Part shown: piece by piece, positions 17,510 through 27,766 of the stretch | How the letters are laid out: the number at the start of each line of letters is the position of its first letter | Numbering within the stretch: the first letter of the stretch is position 1 | NCBI GenBank assembly: GCA_007134735.1 | Contig: SLKG01000071.1 | Location: forward strand, 1-41,854 | Length of the DNA: 41,854 bases | DNA from: Kiritimatiellia bacterium | Lineage (GTDB): Bacteria > Verrucomicrobiota > Kiritimatiellia > SLAD01 | Direction: 5' to 3' | Notes under the pieces: generated by a model | What the model was told of the DNA's origin: nothing | The model's input: only the letters and a program-made list of their open reading frames with translations | Databases searched by the model: none | Translations under genes and position numbers: made by a program

Positions 17510-18796
17510 TCATCCCAACTGGCCGATAATGGAAACCAACGGGAGGAACAGGGCCACGACGATCGTGCCGACCACGAGGGCCAGGAAGATGATAAGCAGC
17601 GGCTCGATGATGGACGTCAATCCCGCCACGGTATTATCCACATCATCCTCGTAACTGTCCGCGATCTTCATGAGCATTTCCGGCAATTCCCCGGTTTCCT
17701 CGCCGACTTCCACCATGCTCACTACCATGGGCGGGAACACACCGGAATTGCCGATGGGCTGGGCCATATTCTCGCCCTCCTTGACGCTATCGTGAATTTT
17801 GTTCACCGCCACGGCGATGACCTCATTCCCGGCGGTGTCCCGCACAATGGACAGCGCCTGGAGTACGGGTACCCCGGACGTCATCAAGGTTCCCAGCGTT
17901 CGCGTAAAGCGGGCCACGGCGGTCTTACGGATCAATTGTCCAAACAACGGGATATGCAGTTTGATCCAATCCATTCCATAGGCTCCCCGGGCCGTCTTCT
18001 TGATGAGCTTCATCAGAACGACGAAACCGAACACCGCCGCCAGGACAAACGGGGCCCGCGCCGCAAACGTTCTACTGGTGTTCAGAACCACCTCGGTTAA
18101 AAAGGGCAAACCGGCTCCTTCCAACAGATCATCAAATATGGCCTCGAACTTCGGAATGATCACAATCATAAGGAACGTAAGGATCGCCACGGCCATGCAG
18201 AGCACCACCACGGGGTAGACCATGGCGCTGACGACCTTGCTTCGAATACGCTGGGCTTTTTCCATGAATTCCGCCAAGCGGATAAGCACCACGTCCAGCA
18301 CACCGCCCAGCTCTCCGGCTCGGACCATGTTGACGTATAGACGGCTGAATATCCGTGGATGCTGGCCCAACGCCTCCGCAAACGTGCTGCCGGTCTGTAT
18401 GGATTCAATCAATCCCGCCGTTGCCTGGTTGAGCGCAGGATTCTTTTCCTGACGATAAATCACCTGCAATCCGCGAAGCAGGGGAAGGCCGGCGTTAATC
18501 AGGGTGGCCAGCTGGCGCGTATAGGACATGAGCACCTTGGTCTTGACCCGGATCATAAAGGACGGCAACCGGATCTGCATCTTCATCATATCGGAGGAAC
18601 TCTTCTTCTTCGCCTTTCGGGGAGCGGGCTTTTTCCCTTTCTTCTTTTCAGCCGCGGATCCGGCTTCGTAGACCTCGGTCGGAAACAATCCTTGCTCACG
18701 AATCGAGGCTATGGCCGCGTTTTGATTGGAAGCCTCGACGGTGCCTTCCTGCTCGCTGCCCTTGGCATCCATGGCTGTAAAATGAAAGGTCGGCAT
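17510..18796 (-). CDS. pilC: Type IV pilus / type II secretion inner-membrane platform protein
   Basis: This 428-residue PilC/GspF protein is the inner-membrane platform on which the pilus ATPases act. After a short N-terminal GspF_N-like domain (PTFHFTAMDAKGSEQEGTVEA) and a Lys-rich linker (about 50-70), two GspF repeats follow, each with the TRQLATLINAGLPLLRGL and TRTLGTLMTSGVPVLQAL motifs, and three hydrophobic helices (near 170-190, 215-235 and 400-425). ATG at 18796 is chosen because AGGAGAG lies 6 nt upstream; the in-frame GTG at 18802 is inside the spacer. It is the last gene of the pilB-pilT-pilB-pilC run. Confidence 0.93.
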   Translation of the reverse strand: MPTFHFTAMDAKGSEQEGTVEASNQNAAIASIREQGLFPTEVYEAGSAAEKKKGKKPAPRKAKKKSSSDMMKMQIRLPSFMIRVKTKVLMSYTRQLATLINAGLPLLRGLQVIYRQEKNPALNQATAGLIESIQTGSTFAEALGQHPRIFSRLYVNMVRAGELGGVLDVVLIRLAEFMEKAQRIRSKVVSAMVYPVVVLCMAVAILTFLMIVIIPKFEAIFDDLLEGAGLPFLTEVVLNTSRTFAARAPFVLAAVFGFVVLMKLIKKTARGAYGMDWIKLHIPLFGQLIRKTAVARFTRTLGTLMTSGVPVLQALSIVRDTAGNEVIAVAVNKIHDSVKEGENMAQPIGNSGVFPPMVVSMVEVGEETGELPEMLMKIADSYEDDVDNTVAGLTSIIEPLLIIFLALVVGTIVVALFLPLVSIIGQLG

Positions 18797-18843
18797 ATCC
18801 ACTCTCCTGTCCTGCGCGTTTATTGCCTTCGCGCTTTTATCCC

Positions 18844-20556
18844 TTACGTATATTTGAGCACTTCTTCAGCCGTGGTATACCCATCCAGGATACAACGAAT
18901 GCCGTCTTCGCGCAGGGTTCTCATACCCATTTCCACGGCTTTGTCGCGTATCACAATGGTCGGCTTCCGTTGATTGATGAGTTCCCGGATGGGATCCGAA
19001 ATCATGAGATATTCGTAAATACCGCGCCGACCCCGATACCCGGTGTTGTTGCACTTGGAGCATCCCTCTCCGAAATAGAATTTGTTATTCTGGATCTGGT
19101 CGCGACTAAGGCCGAGCGAATCCAATTGCTCATCTTCGGGTTCATAGGCCTTTTTGCATTCGGTACAAACGGTCCGCACCAGTCGCTGACCCAGCACCGC
19201 CTCTACGGTGGAAGCGATAAGGAAGGGTTCCACCCCCATATCGATCAGGCGCGTAATGGCGCCGGCCGCGTCATTCGTATGCAGGGTTGAAAATACGAGG
19301 TGGCCCGTCAGGGCCGATTGAATGGCAATCTCGGCCGTCTCCAAGTCCCGCACTTCACCCACCATGATAATGTCGGGGTCCTGTCGAAGAAACGAACGGA
19401 GTGCGCGCGCAAACGACAGTCCGATGGATTCGTTTACGGGCAGTTGAACGAGGCCCTCGATGTCGTATTCGACCGGCTCTTCAGCCGTCAGCAATTTTGA
19501 CTCAACGGTATTCAACTTGCGCAACGCGGAATACAAGGTCGTCGTTTTCCCCGAACCCGTAGGTCCCGTCACCACGATGATCCCGTTCGGCTTTTTGATG
19601 TCCGAGGTGAAATTCCCATATACGTCGTCCGGCATGCCCAGATTTTCCAACTCCAGCGAGACAATGCTCCGGTCCAGCACGCGCAACACCACGCTCTCGC
19701 CAAACTGCGTCGGCAACGTGGACACGCGAAAATCAATGGCCCGCCCGGCGACGTTGATTTGTATGCGGCCATCCTGCGGCAGGCGCCGTTCGGCAATGTT
19801 CAAGCCGGAAATCACCTTGATCCGGGACGTCACGGGCAGGGCCAGGTGTTTCGGCGGGGGCGTCATTTCATACAGCGCGCCGTCCACCCGATAACGGATC
19901 TTGAACTCGTTCTCGAACGGCTCGAAATGGATATCCGATGAACGATCCTGAACCGCCTGGTATAGTATAAGATTGACGAACCGCACGACCGGAGCCGCGT
20001 TGGCGGCCACTTCGATATCGTATTCGTCCTCCTTCAACTTCGAGATGTCCCCCAGGTCCCCCGCTCCCTCCAACTCCTCTTCGAGGGCCGACAACATCTC
20101 GCTAACCGACTCGCTTTCGTCGCCGTAATAGCGCTGAAGCGCGGACTTGATATCCGCTTCCCGGGCGACGACAAAGGAGACGTCCCGCGTCAATACAAAC
20201 ATGAGTTCGTCCACGATTTCGGGGCTCAGCAAATCGGAGGTGGCCAGCACCACCGAATTACTCGAGGCATCCACCGGAACCACATTGTACATTCGGGCCA
20301 CACTGGCGGGGAGTGAGCGGATGACGTCATTCGATATCTCCACGTCCTTGATATCCACGACCTCCGTGCCCAGATGCCGCGCGATGATATCCAGGAGATT
20401 GTCTTCTTCCAGCAACTGCATATCCAGGAGTATGTCCCGTATGGCGCGCCCGGTCCGTTCGTGCTCATCGACAATCTCCTCCATCTGCGGTCGTGACAAC
20501 AGGTTCTCCTGCTGCACTTCCAGCAACAACGGATCTTTAATGCGAACGTCCGCCAT
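18844..20556 (-). CDS. pilB: Type IV pilus assembly ATPase, PilB/GspE family (second copy)
   Basis: This 570-residue secretion ATPase has an N-terminal T2SSE_N-like domain (DNLLDIIARHLGTEVVDIKD), the Walker [16 protein letters not shown], the Asp box and Walker B ([16 protein letters not shown]), and the zinc tetracysteine CTECKKAYE...[17 protein letters not shown]. It powers pilin extraction and polymerisation. ATG at 20556 fits GAGG 5 nt upstream; a GTG at 20562 is within that site. The paralogue at 21646-23364 shares all these elements, so one may be an extension motor for a different pilus or secretion system. It follows pilT by 13 nt and precedes pilC by 47 nt. Confidence 0.92.
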   Translation of the reverse strand: MADVRIKDPLLLEVQQENLLSRPQMEEIVDEHERTGRAIRDILLDMQLLEEDNLLDIIARHLGTEVVDIKDVEISNDVIRSLPASVARMYNVVPVDASSNSVVLATSDLLSPEIVDELMFVLTRDVSFVVAREADIKSALQRYYGDESESVSEMLSALEEELEGAGDLGDISKLKEDEYDIEVAANAAPVVRFVNLILYQAVQDRSSDIHFEPFENEFKIRYRVDGALYEMTPPPKHLALPVTSRIKVISGLNIAERRLPQDGRIQINVAGRAIDFRVSTLPTQFGESVVLRVLDRSIVSLELENLGMPDDVYGNFTSDIKKPNGIIVVTGPTGSGKTTTLYSALRKLNTVESKLLTAEEPVEYDIEGLVQLPVNESIGLSFARALRSFLRQDPDIIMVGEVRDLETAEIAIQSALTGHLVFSTLHTNDAAGAITRLIDMGVEPFLIASTVEAVLGQRLVRTVCTECKKAYEPEDEQLDSLGLSRDQIQNNKFYFGEGCSKCNNTGYRGRRGIYEYLMISDPIRELINQRKPTIVIRDKAVEMGMRTLREDGIRCILDGYTTAEEVLKYT

Positions 20557-20569
20557 AAGCACCTCGCTT

Positions 20570-21649
20570 CTACTCCATCTCCTTCAGTTTCTGTACCACG
20601 CTGTCGGGATCCTGTGACTGCGTAATCAAATCCTCGTAACTGATGATGCCGCGCTCGTACAATCCCATCAGTGAGGCATCAAGAGACACCATGCCCCACC
20701 GGGCGCCCGTCTGGATATCCGAGGATATGCGGTAGGTCTTATTCTCCCGGATGAGTGAACGTATGGAAGGCGTGGCCACCATGAATTCAAAGGCGGCGAT
20801 CCGTCCGGGCTTATCTTCACGTATCAACAAAACCTGTGAAATAACCGCCTGCAGCGAAAAGGAGAGCTGCGTGCGGACCTGCTCCTGCTGGTTCGTGGGA
20901 AAGGCATCCACAATCCGGTTCACCGTTCGCGCAGCGCCCGTTGTATGCAGGGTCGCCAACACCAGGTGTCCGGTTTCCGCCGCGGTAAGGGCCGCCGCCA
21001 TTGTTTCGAGATCGCGCATCTCCCCGACCAGGATCACATCCGGATCCTGCCGCAGGGCCGACCGGAGCGCATAGGAAAAACTGACCACATCGACGCCGAT
21101 ATCGCGCTGTGTGATGATGCTCTTGTTATGCTCATGATGATATTCAATGGGGTCTTCCACGGTAATGATATGGGCGTCCCGTTCCCGGTTGATGATATCA
21201 ATCATGCTGGCCAGTGTCGTGGTCTTCCCGCATCCCGTGGGACCGGTGACCAGGATCAATCCCCGGGGCTTGAACAGCAATTCCTTCACCTGGGGCGGCA
21301 ATCCGATCTCTTCCAACGTCATCAATTTCCTGGGGATCTGGCGCATGGCGATGCCGATATCGCCCCGCTGCCGATAGACGCTCACGCGAAATCGGGCTTC
21401 GTCCTTGAATCCATACCCGAAATCCGTTCCGCCCTTTTCTTCCACCCGTTTTCTATGTTCGTCGTCGATAATGCTTTCCATCAGTCGACGCGTGTCATCG
21501 GCCGTCAATGCCCGCATATCGACCGGATGCATATGACCGTTAATACGCAGCACCGGAGGGACCCCCACCGTGAGATGCAGATCGGACGCCTGCTCATCAA
21601 CGACCACCTGCAGCAATTCCTCCATGGATAGGCCTGTTTCGTTGCTCAT
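20570..21649 (-). CDS. pilT: Twitching motility (pilus retraction) ATPase
   Basis: This 359-residue PilT-family hexameric ATPase retracts type IV pili. Visible elements are the N-terminal [20 protein letters not shown] (about 21-40), Walker [15 protein letters not shown] (136-149), the Asp box [10 protein letters not shown], Walker [17 protein letters not shown] and the His box ATLHTTGAA. The C-terminal [15 protein letters not shown], which corresponds to the PilT hallmark AIRNLI(R)E, separates it from PilB. The length is usual. Its ATG overlaps the stop of the upstream pilB by 4 nt (ATGA), indicating coupled translation. Confidence 0.95.
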   Translation of the reverse strand: MSNETGLSMEELLQVVVDEQASDLHLTVGVPPVLRINGHMHPVDMRALTADDTRRLMESIIDDEHRKRVEEKGGTDFGYGFKDEARFRVSVYRQRGDIGIAMRQIPRKLMTLEEIGLPPQVKELLFKPRGLILVTGPTGCGKTTTLASMIDIINRERDAHIITVEDPIEYHHEHNKSIITQRDIGVDVVSFSYALRSALRQDPDVILVGEMRDLETMAAALTAAETGHLVLATLHTTGAARTVNRIVDAFPTNQQEQVRTQLSFSLQAVISQVLLIREDKPGRIAAFEFMVATPSIRSLIRENKTYRISSDIQTGARWGMVSLDASLMGLYERGIISYEDLITQSQDPDSVVQKLKEME

Positions 21650-23364
21650 ACCGCACTGTCCCCCATGGTAACGCGCAGCACCTCCTGTACCGTGGTCTGC
21701 CCGGAAACCAGCTTGCGTAATCCGTCCTCCCGCAATGTACGCATGCCGAGTTCTCTCGCCTTCTTGCGTAATTGAGCGGAGGACACCTGTTCGAAAATCA
21801 TATGCCGGACCTCATCATCTATCAAAAAGATCTCGAATATCCCCAGTCGCCCCCGATAGCCGGTATTGTTGCACTCATTGCACCCCTTCCCCCGGAACAG
21901 ATCCGCTTCCCGGATCTGTTCCGCGTACATTCCCAGGGCATTCAGTTCCGCATCGGTCGCCCGGTACTTCTCCTTGCATGAATTACAGATTTTTCGCACC
22001 AGGCGCTGGGCCATGATCGCCCGCGTTGAGGAGGCCACGAGAAACGGTTTCATCCCGATGTCGATCAAGCGCGTAACCGCGCTGGGGGCGTCGTTGGTGT
22101 GTAGCGTGCTGAACACCAGGTGCCCTGTAAGCGAGGCATTCACGGCAATCTCCGCGGTTTCCAGGTCGCGTATCTCCCCGATCATGATGATGTTGGGCGC
22201 CTGGCGCAATATGGAGCGCAGCGCCGCGGCAAAGGTGAGACCGATGTCCGTGCGCACATGAACCTGGTTGATGCCGGACAACTGGTATTCAACCGGGTCT
22301 TCCACCGTGATGATCTTTCTGTCCGGTTTGTTGATCTGGTTCAGGCAAGCGTACAGGGTCGTGGTTTTCCCGGAACCGGTGGGGCCGGTAACCAGAATAA
22401 TCCCGTCGGATAGACCGATCAGCCGCTCAAACGTCTGCTGGTCGTCGGACATAAAGCCCAATTGTGGAAGTCCCAGCATTAACCCTTCCTTGTCCAGGAT
22501 GCGCATGACGATGCTCTCGCCGTGGTTTGAGGGTATCGAGGATACGCGTAAATCCAGGTCTCTCCCCATGACATTGATCTGTATTCTGCCGTCCTGCGGC
22601 AGGCGTTTCTCGGCGATGCTCATGTTCGCCATAATCTTCAGGCGGCTGAGAATGGCGCCCTGCAATCTTTTGGGCGGGCTCTCCACTTCATGCAGAATTC
22701 CGTCAATCCGATACCGCAACCTGAATTTTCGGGCCATCGGTTCCAGGTGAATATCCGATGCCCGATTACGGAAGGCCTCCAATATAACCAGGCTGACCAG
22801 CTTGATGATCGGCGCATCGGATTCGGACACTTCCACATCCTCGCCGATGATATCCTGCATGGTGGCCGTGGGTACCGCGACGGTACCCTCGGTTATTTCT
22901 TCCAGCATGGATTCCACCGTGCCCTCCTGGGCCTGTGGATAATACCGCTGCAGGGCCGCCTCGATTTCCTTCTTCGGCGCCACAACGCCCTCCACATTGC
23001 ACTTGAGGACGTAGCGGAGCGAATCTAGCGTTTCCACATCCAGGGGATCACTCAACGCCACGGTGACCGTGTTGTCGTGTTTGAACGTCGGGACCACCTT
23101 GTACCGGTGCGCCACTTCGGCGGGTACGGCGTCCAGCACTTCCTGCGGGATCTCATGCGCCTCGAGATTGATGGTCTCCATGCCGAACTGCGCGGAGAGC
23201 GTTTTAAGAATATCCATCTGGGAGGCCACACCCTGCTTGACCAGGATGTCGATCACGGGTTTGTCTTCGGCTTGGACAGCCTCGAGGGCCTTCTGTGCCT
23301 GATCCCGGTCGATCAGGCCGACCCCCTGCAAAATCTCTACAATGTATTCGTCATTGGCGGTCAA
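21646..23364 (-). CDS. pilB: Type IV pilus assembly ATPase, PilB/GspE family (first copy)
   Basis: This 572-residue protein starts with TTG at 23364, the only start in frame, with GGGAGA 7 nt upstream. It has the T2SSE_N domain (about 1-140, [20 protein letters not shown]), then the arginine- and box-containing core [20 protein letters not shown], Walker [16 protein letters not shown] (327-341), Asp box ITVEDPVEY, Walker [17 protein letters not shown], and the zinc motif CNSCKEKY...[17 protein letters not shown]. It drives pilin assembly, opposing the PilT motor encoded next. Upstream gatB ends 75 nt away, and pilT overlaps its stop. Confidence 0.94.
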   Translation of the reverse strand: MTANDEYIVEILQGVGLIDRDQAQKALEAVQAEDKPVIDILVKQGVASQMDILKTLSAQFGMETINLEAHEIPQEVLDAVPAEVAHRYKVVPTFKHDNTVTVALSDPLDVETLDSLRYVLKCNVEGVVAPKKEIEAALQRYYPQAQEGTVESMLEEITEGTVAVPTATMQDIIGEDVEVSESDAPIIKLVSLVILEAFRNRASDIHLEPMARKFRLRYRIDGILHEVESPPKRLQGAILSRLKIMANMSIAEKRLPQDGRIQINVMGRDLDLRVSSIPSNHGESIVMRILDKEGLMLGLPQLGFMSDDQQTFERLIGLSDGIILVTGPTGSGKTTTLYACLNQINKPDRKIITVEDPVEYQLSGINQVHVRTDIGLTFAAALRSILRQAPNIIMIGEIRDLETAEIAVNASLTGHLVFSTLHTNDAPSAVTRLIDIGMKPFLVASSTRAIMAQRLVRKICNSCKEKYRATDAELNALGMYAEQIREADLFRGKGCNECNNTGYRGRLGIFEIFLIDDEVRHMIFEQVSSAQLRKKARELGMRTLREDGLRKLVSGQTTVQEVLRVTMGDSAV

Positions 23365-23371
23365 TCGAAGA

Positions 23372-23377
23372 TCTCCC
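23372..23377 (-). promoter_or_regulatory. Ribosome binding site deciding the TTG start of pilB
   Basis: GGGAGA on the minus strand is 7 nt from TTG at 23364. No ATG or GTG in frame lies nearer the conserved N-terminus, so TTG is accepted. Confidence 0.55.
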
Positions 23378-23439
23378 GGATTACGCGAAACACTTCATGG
23401 AAAAATACACTGGTCATTCCGGAGTGTCAACGCATGGTA

Positions 23440-24867
23440 CTATCCCGTATCCAGGCGTTCACGCAGCATTTCCAACGCCATCTGCGGATCCGCCTTGCCC
23501 TTGCTTAAGCGCATGACCTGCCCTACCAGGAATTTGAGTGCCGCTTTTTTGCCCGATCGATAATCGGAAACGGATTGCGGATGCGCCGTGATCGCTTCGT
23601 CGATATACGTTTCAAGCGATTCTGTGTCGCGCACCTGGGACAGTCCTTCCTGCTCGACAATATCAGCAGGATTTCCCCCTTTCTCGAACAGGATGGTGAA
23701 AACCCGTTTGGCGCTGGGTCGATTGATCACCTGGCGATCCACCAGGTCAATGAGCCCGGCCAGGGCTCCCGGCGTGATCTTGACTTCCTGAATCGGTATA
23801 GCTCCCTCGGACATGGCATGAAGCATGTCCGTCATGATCCAGTTCGACACGGCCTTGAAATGGCCGGATGCGCGGGCCGCCTCCTCGTAATAATCGGCTA
23901 CATTCCGATCCGCGGACAACACGCCGGCATCGTACTCGGACAAGCCGTATTCCCGGACAAATCGCGCACGGCGGTCGCCCGGCAATTCCGGAATCGTTGC
24001 CCGCCACCCCTCTATCTGCTCGCGGGTCAGGACAACCGGCATAAGATCGGGTTCCGGAAAGTACCGGTAGTCGTGGGCATATTCCTTGGTGCGCATGGCC
24101 TCCGTCACACCGGTTTCATCGTTCCACCGGCGCGTTTCCTGGGAAATGGACCCTCCGTCATTCAACACATTAATCTGCCGGCTGATTTCGTAGACCAGCG
24201 AACGATGCACCCCTCGAAACGTGTTCATATTCTTGATTTCGATCTTGGTGCCCAGTTCCTCCCGCTCGACGGGCCGAACGCTGCAATTGATATCGCTCCG
24301 GATATTCCCCTCCTCAAGATTGCAATCGCTGATGCCGCCGTACAGGAGCACCTGCTTGAGGGCGGTCAGATAGGCAAACGCCTCATCCGCCGATTCGATT
24401 TCCGGTTCCGAAACAATTTCCATCAGCGGGGTGCCCGCCCGATTGAAGTCCACGCCGCTGGATTGTTCGTAATGAATACTTTTCCCGACGTCTTCCTCCA
24501 GATGAATCCGGGTGATTCCGATGGATTTTTTGCGTCCGTTCACCTCGATTTCGAGACGCCCGCCAAGGCACAACGGCTCGTCATATTGCGAGATCTGATA
24601 GTTCTTGGGCATATCGGGGTAGAAATAACTCTTACGGTCGAACGTGCTGCGTTCGTTGATTCGACATCCGAGCATAAGCCCGGCCATTACCGTCAATCGA
24701 ACCGATTCACGATTCAAAACAGGTAATGTGCCGGGATAACCCAGGCAAACCGGACACACATCCGTATTAGGGGGTTGTCCGAAACGGTTTCGGCACCCGC
24801 ACCAGATCTTGGTTTGTGTCTTGAGCTGGACGTGTGTTTCCAGGCCTATGGTCACGCGATAGTCCAT
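23440..24867 (-). CDS. gatB: Aspartyl/glutamyl-tRNA amidotransferase subunit B
   Basis: This 475-residue kinase subunit phosphorylates the misacylated Glu-tRNA(Gln) or Asp-tRNA(Asn) carboxylate and passes it to the amidase site. It begins with the family text VTIGLETHVQLKTQTKIWCGC and continues NTDVCPVCLGYPGTLPVLN (both zinc-linked Cys pairs), and ends with a YqeY-like helical tail. ATG at 24867 is chosen because it starts the family sequence 4 nt after the gatA stop; 107 extra codons upstream overlap gatA out of frame and are not real. gatA-gatB order and spacing indicate an operon. Confidence 0.96.
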   Translation of the reverse strand: MDYRVTIGLETHVQLKTQTKIWCGCRNRFGQPPNTDVCPVCLGYPGTLPVLNRESVRLTVMAGLMLGCRINERSTFDRKSYFYPDMPKNYQISQYDEPLCLGGRLEIEVNGRKKSIGITRIHLEEDVGKSIHYEQSSGVDFNRAGTPLMEIVSEPEIESADEAFAYLTALKQVLLYGGISDCNLEEGNIRSDINCSVRPVEREELGTKIEIKNMNTFRGVHRSLVYEISRQINVLNDGGSISQETRRWNDETGVTEAMRTKEYAHDYRYFPEPDLMPVVLTREQIEGWRATIPELPGDRRARFVREYGLSEYDAGVLSADRNVADYYEEAARASGHFKAVSNWIMTDMLHAMSEGAIPIQEVKITPGALAGLIDLVDRQVINRPSAKRVFTILFEKGGNPADIVEQEGLSQVRDTESLETYIDEAITAHPQSVSDYRSGKKAALKFLVGQVMRLSKGKADPQMALEMLRERLDTG

Positions 24868-24871
24868 CAGG

Positions 24872-26350
24872 TCACCGGCCCCCCTCGTCATCCCGTATGG
24901 GGGGTATGCGTTTGTGCCACTCGGTGGACTGCTCGTAGGCATATCCCACCCGCAGGACACGGTCCTCCCGAAACGCGTCCCCGATAATCTGAAGCCCGAT
25001 CGGAAGTCCCGCATCCGAAAATCCGCATGGCACCGACAGGCCGCACATACCGGCGAGGCTGGCCGGAATGGTGAAGATGTCTCCCAGGTACATCTGCAGC
25101 GGATCTTCAATCTTCTCTCCCAGCCGATAGGCTGTCGTAGGCGCCACCGGCGCCAGAATCGCATCGCATTCCTGAAAAGCCTGTTCAAAATCCCTTCGGA
25201 TCAGTGTTCGCACCTTTTGCCCGCGCCGATAATAGGCATCGTAATACCCGCTGCTGAGCACGTAGGTCCCCAGGATGATCCTCCGCTTAACCTCGGGTCC
25301 AAAATACCGCGCACGTGTTTTGACATAGAGGTCCATGGGATCATGCCCTTCATCCCGGGCCCCGTATCGAACGCCGTCAAACCGGGCCAGGTTCGCGGAA
25401 GCCTCGGCGGTCGCCAGGATGTAGTAAACCGCCACGGCATATTCCGTGTGCGGCAGAGAGATCTCCACTATTTCCGCGCCGAGATCCCCGCACAAGCGGA
25501 TGGCCTTCCGTATCGATTGCTCCACTTCCTTGTCGATCCCTTCCACAAAGTATTCCCTGGGAATACCCAGTTTCATACCCTTGAGATCGTCCGCCAGGGC
25601 TTCCTGGTAATTCGGCACCGGGACCTCCACGGTCGTGGAATCCAGGGGATCCCTTCCCGCCATGATACCCAACAGCAGGGCCGCATCCCGAACGCACCTC
25701 GTAATCGGCCCGATCTGGTCCAGCGACGAGGCAAACGCCGTGGCGCCAAACCGGGACACGCGTCCATACGTCGGCTTCAGGCCGACGCACCCGCAAAACG
25801 AAGCCGGTTGCCGAATGGAACCACCGGTATCCGTGCCCAGTGCCGCCACCGCTTCGCCCGCCGCCACGGCGGCGGCGGATCCGCCGCTCGATCCGCCCGG
25901 CACATGCTCAAGATTCCATGGGTTATGCGTTATCTGAAACGCCGAGTTCTCATTCGTCGACCCCATGGCAAATTCATCCATGTTGAGCCGGCCCAGAAAT
26001 AGGGCCCCGGCCTGGCGCAGACGCGCCACGGCAGTCGCGTCATAAGGGGAAACATAGCCTTCCAGGATGCGTGAACCACATCGACAGGTATCGCCTTTCA
26101 CATTCAGGACATCCTTGATGCCGATGGGAATTCCCGGCAAGATCCGCTCGGCCCCTTTGCTCCGGGCGTCGTCCGCCGATCGGGCCGCCGCCAACGCGCC
26201 CTCCGCATCATAATCGAGATAGGCCCCCACCCGTTCGTCCCGCGCGTCGATAGCGGAAAGGACCTCCGTGACGACGTCCTCGGAGGAACAGACGCCTCGA
26301 TCCAGGAGATCGATCAACTCATGGATGGTAAGTGCGCTCAGTGAGGACAT
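24872..26350 (-). CDS. gatA: Aspartyl/glutamyl-tRNA amidotransferase subunit A
   Basis: This 492-residue amidase subunit releases ammonia from glutamine. The Ser-cis-Ser-Lys triad is K79 (GIKDVL), S154 in [15 protein letters not shown] and S178 in [12 protein letters not shown], the same numbering as in well-studied GatA proteins. The ALDGITP-type N-terminus is replaced with [15 protein letters not shown]. It follows gatC by 19 nt and leads into gatB. Presence of the whole gatCAB set shows that the genome lacks GlnRS and/or AsnRS or uses the indirect route in addition. Confidence 0.97.
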   Translation of the reverse strand: MSSLSALTIHELIDLLDRGVCSSEDVVTEVLSAIDARDERVGAYLDYDAEGALAAARSADDARSKGAERILPGIPIGIKDVLNVKGDTCRCGSRILEGYVSPYDATAVARLRQAGALFLGRLNMDEFAMGSTNENSAFQITHNPWNLEHVPGGSSGGSAAAVAAGEAVAALGTDTGGSIRQPASFCGCVGLKPTYGRVSRFGATAFASSLDQIGPITRCVRDAALLLGIMAGRDPLDSTTVEVPVPNYQEALADDLKGMKLGIPREYFVEGIDKEVEQSIRKAIRLCGDLGAEIVEISLPHTEYAVAVYYILATAEASANLARFDGVRYGARDEGHDPMDLYVKTRARYFGPEVKRRIILGTYVLSSGYYDAYYRRGQKVRTLIRRDFEQAFQECDAILAPVAPTTAYRLGEKIEDPLQMYLGDIFTIPASLAGMCGLSVPCGFSDAGLPIGLQIIGDAFREDRVLRVGYAYEQSTEWHKRIPPIRDDEGGR

Positions 26351-26369
26351 GGCTTATACGGGGAGGAAA

Positions 26370-26678
26370 TCATTCCAGTATTTTGGGAACCACGTAAAAT
26401 CCGGCACGGGTCTTTGGAGCGTTCTTCATCGCCGCCTCATGAGCCAGCCCCTCCCGGGGTTCGTCGTCCCGGTATACATTCTCCCCGGGAAACGGATGGG
26501 ACGTCGGTTCCACGTCGTCCACATCCAATCGCATCAATGTATCCACATGATGAAGTATATGATTCAACTGATCCTGGAATAGCGGCACCTCTTTATCCGA
26601 GAGTTGCATCCGGGCCAGTTGCGCCACATAGGCTACATCAATATGCCGGGTATTCTTGCTGGATTCCTGCGCCATCAT
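26370..26678 (-). CDS. gatC: Aspartyl/glutamyl-tRNA amidotransferase subunit C
   Basis: This 102-residue stabilising subunit wraps around GatA and GatB. It reads HIDVAYVAQLARMQLSD...FQDQLNHILHHVDTL, with the family's C-terminal LRDD-like region as VYRDDEPREGLAHEAAMKNAP, the loop that reaches into GatA. It could start at either of two adjacent ATGs (26678 or 26675). It is the first gene of the gatCAB-pil run. Confidence 0.93.
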   Translation of the reverse strand: MMAQESSKNTRHIDVAYVAQLARMQLSDKEVPLFQDQLNHILHHVDTLMRLDVDDVEPTSHPFPGENVYRDDEPREGLAHEAAMKNAPKTRAGFYVVPKILE

Positions 26679-26766
26679 GTATCGGTTGTTTGTTATCTAA
26701 TCAAAACACATACCCGTCCGCAAGGATGTAAACGCCGACCGGCACGGGCATCCGCGAGGCGAACGT

Positions 26767-27297
26767 TCATGTGGTTCGTTCGACCTTGAGCAGATACGCC
26801 TTCCAAGGCAGCCCGCTTGAATATCCCCCCTGCGCACCATTCGCCGCTACCACCCGATGACACGGAATGAAAAGCGGCAGCGGATTGGCTCCGCATGCAC
26901 GCCCTGCCGCGCGTGCCGCCCGGGGACGACCGGCTTCACTTGCCAGGCCCCCGTAGGTTCGTACCTCACCCGGGGGTATTGCGCGTATCCGGCTCCAGAC
27001 CTTCTTGCTGAAATCGGTGCCCGACGGCCGGACAAGCGGCGGAACGGACGTTTGACGGCCCATGAACAGGTTTCGTACGTACCGTTCCGCCGCCTTGAGT
27101 ATGTCGGTATCACCGTCTTGCAGGATCCGGCGTTCCGTCTTCCTCCAGCGGAATCCATTTTTCGGAGTCACGGTTAGCCCGGAAAGCTCGCACGAGACAA
27201 CACGGCCTTCGAAGACATGAATGCTAATGAGGCCCCATGAACTGTGCATCCGGAGCCGTGAACACTTCCCCGCCGGATACCTATCGAATGAGCGCAT
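26767..27297 (-). CDS. ogt: Methylated-DNA-protein cysteine methyltransferase
   Basis: This 176-residue suicide DNA repair protein removes methyl groups from O6-methylguanine to its own Cys. The active site is C146 in IPCHRVV, preceded by the wing and arginine-finger helix SEAGRPRAARAAGRACGANP and by VWSRIRAIPPGEVRTYGGLA, all standard. Length and layout (N-terminal domain about 20-90) fit Ogt/MGMT. The start is uncertain: ATG at 27297 overlaps the preceding gene's stop by 17 nt, whereas ATG at 27249 lies just before the conserved WGLISIHVF and is a good alternative. Neither has a strong ribosome site. Confidence 0.93.
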   Translation of the reverse strand: MRSFDRYPAGKCSRLRMHSSWGLISIHVFEGRVVSCELSGLTVTPKNGFRWRKTERRILQDGDTDILKAAERYVRNLFMGRQTSVPPLVRPSGTDFSKKVWSRIRAIPPGEVRTYGGLASEAGRPRAARAAGRACGANPLPLFIPCHRVVAANGAQGGYSSGLPWKAYLLKVERTT

Positions 27298-27721
27298 AAT
27301 AAATGATGTAGGCGAAAATAATGACGATCACAACCATGAAGATGGCCTTGTTGCGCTGAATCGAGCGATCCGTTCCGATCGGGGTCAGCGGCTTGAAACC
27401 GCCCGTCGAAAAGTAATGGGCGAACCGTTCATCCCCTCGCACACGGTTTCTTTGACCCGGCGGCCCCTCCCCTCCACGCGCCCATGCGGTGTCCCGTGTG
27501 TCCTCAGCGGCATTCGATGGCCCGCCGTCACGGATCCACCCTTCCCGCTCCGACTCATGCGACGATTCCGCGCTCGACGCCGGGGGAGTCCCCGCTCCGC
27601 CCCTTTTCATGGTTTTCTTCAACAGCTTATAGCGGTTTCGCAGTTGACGGGATTCCTCTTCCATTTCCCGGAGACGCCGGTCCAACACGGAATTTGATTT
27701 TCGCGAAGATTTCATACGCAT
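27281..27721 (-). CDS. Coiled-coil protein with C-terminal membrane anchor, unknown
   Basis: I do not recognise this 146-residue protein. The N-terminal part is basic, then a short predicted coiled coil (VLDRRLREMEEESRQLRNRY), then a Gly/Ser/Arg-rich middle without structure, and one hydrophobic segment (FMVVIVIIFAYIIYYALI) at the very C-terminus. This is the plan of a tail-anchored protein with its bulk in the cytosol. A TTG at 27736 would add 5 residues; ATG at 27721 or 27715 is likelier. It follows the next gene by 45 nt and shares its plan (coiled coil, tail anchor), so the two may form one complex. Confidence 0.6.
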   Translation of the reverse strand: MRMKSSRKSNSVLDRRLREMEEESRQLRNRYKLLKKTMKRGGAGTPPASSAESSHESEREGWIRDGGPSNAAEDTRDTAWARGGEGPPGQRNRVRGDERFAHYFSTGGFKPLTPIGTDRSIQRNKAIFMVVIVIIFAYIIYYALIR

Positions 27722-27766
27722 TCGAGCTCGTTGCAAAGCAGACCGGATCCAGCTCTCACCTGTCGG

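Noticed and set aside
25081-26700. Thought the gatA/gatC region might hide a second minus-strand gene in overlapping frames
   Set aside because: All overlapping frames are shadows without ribosome sites; gatC and gatA account for the sequence.
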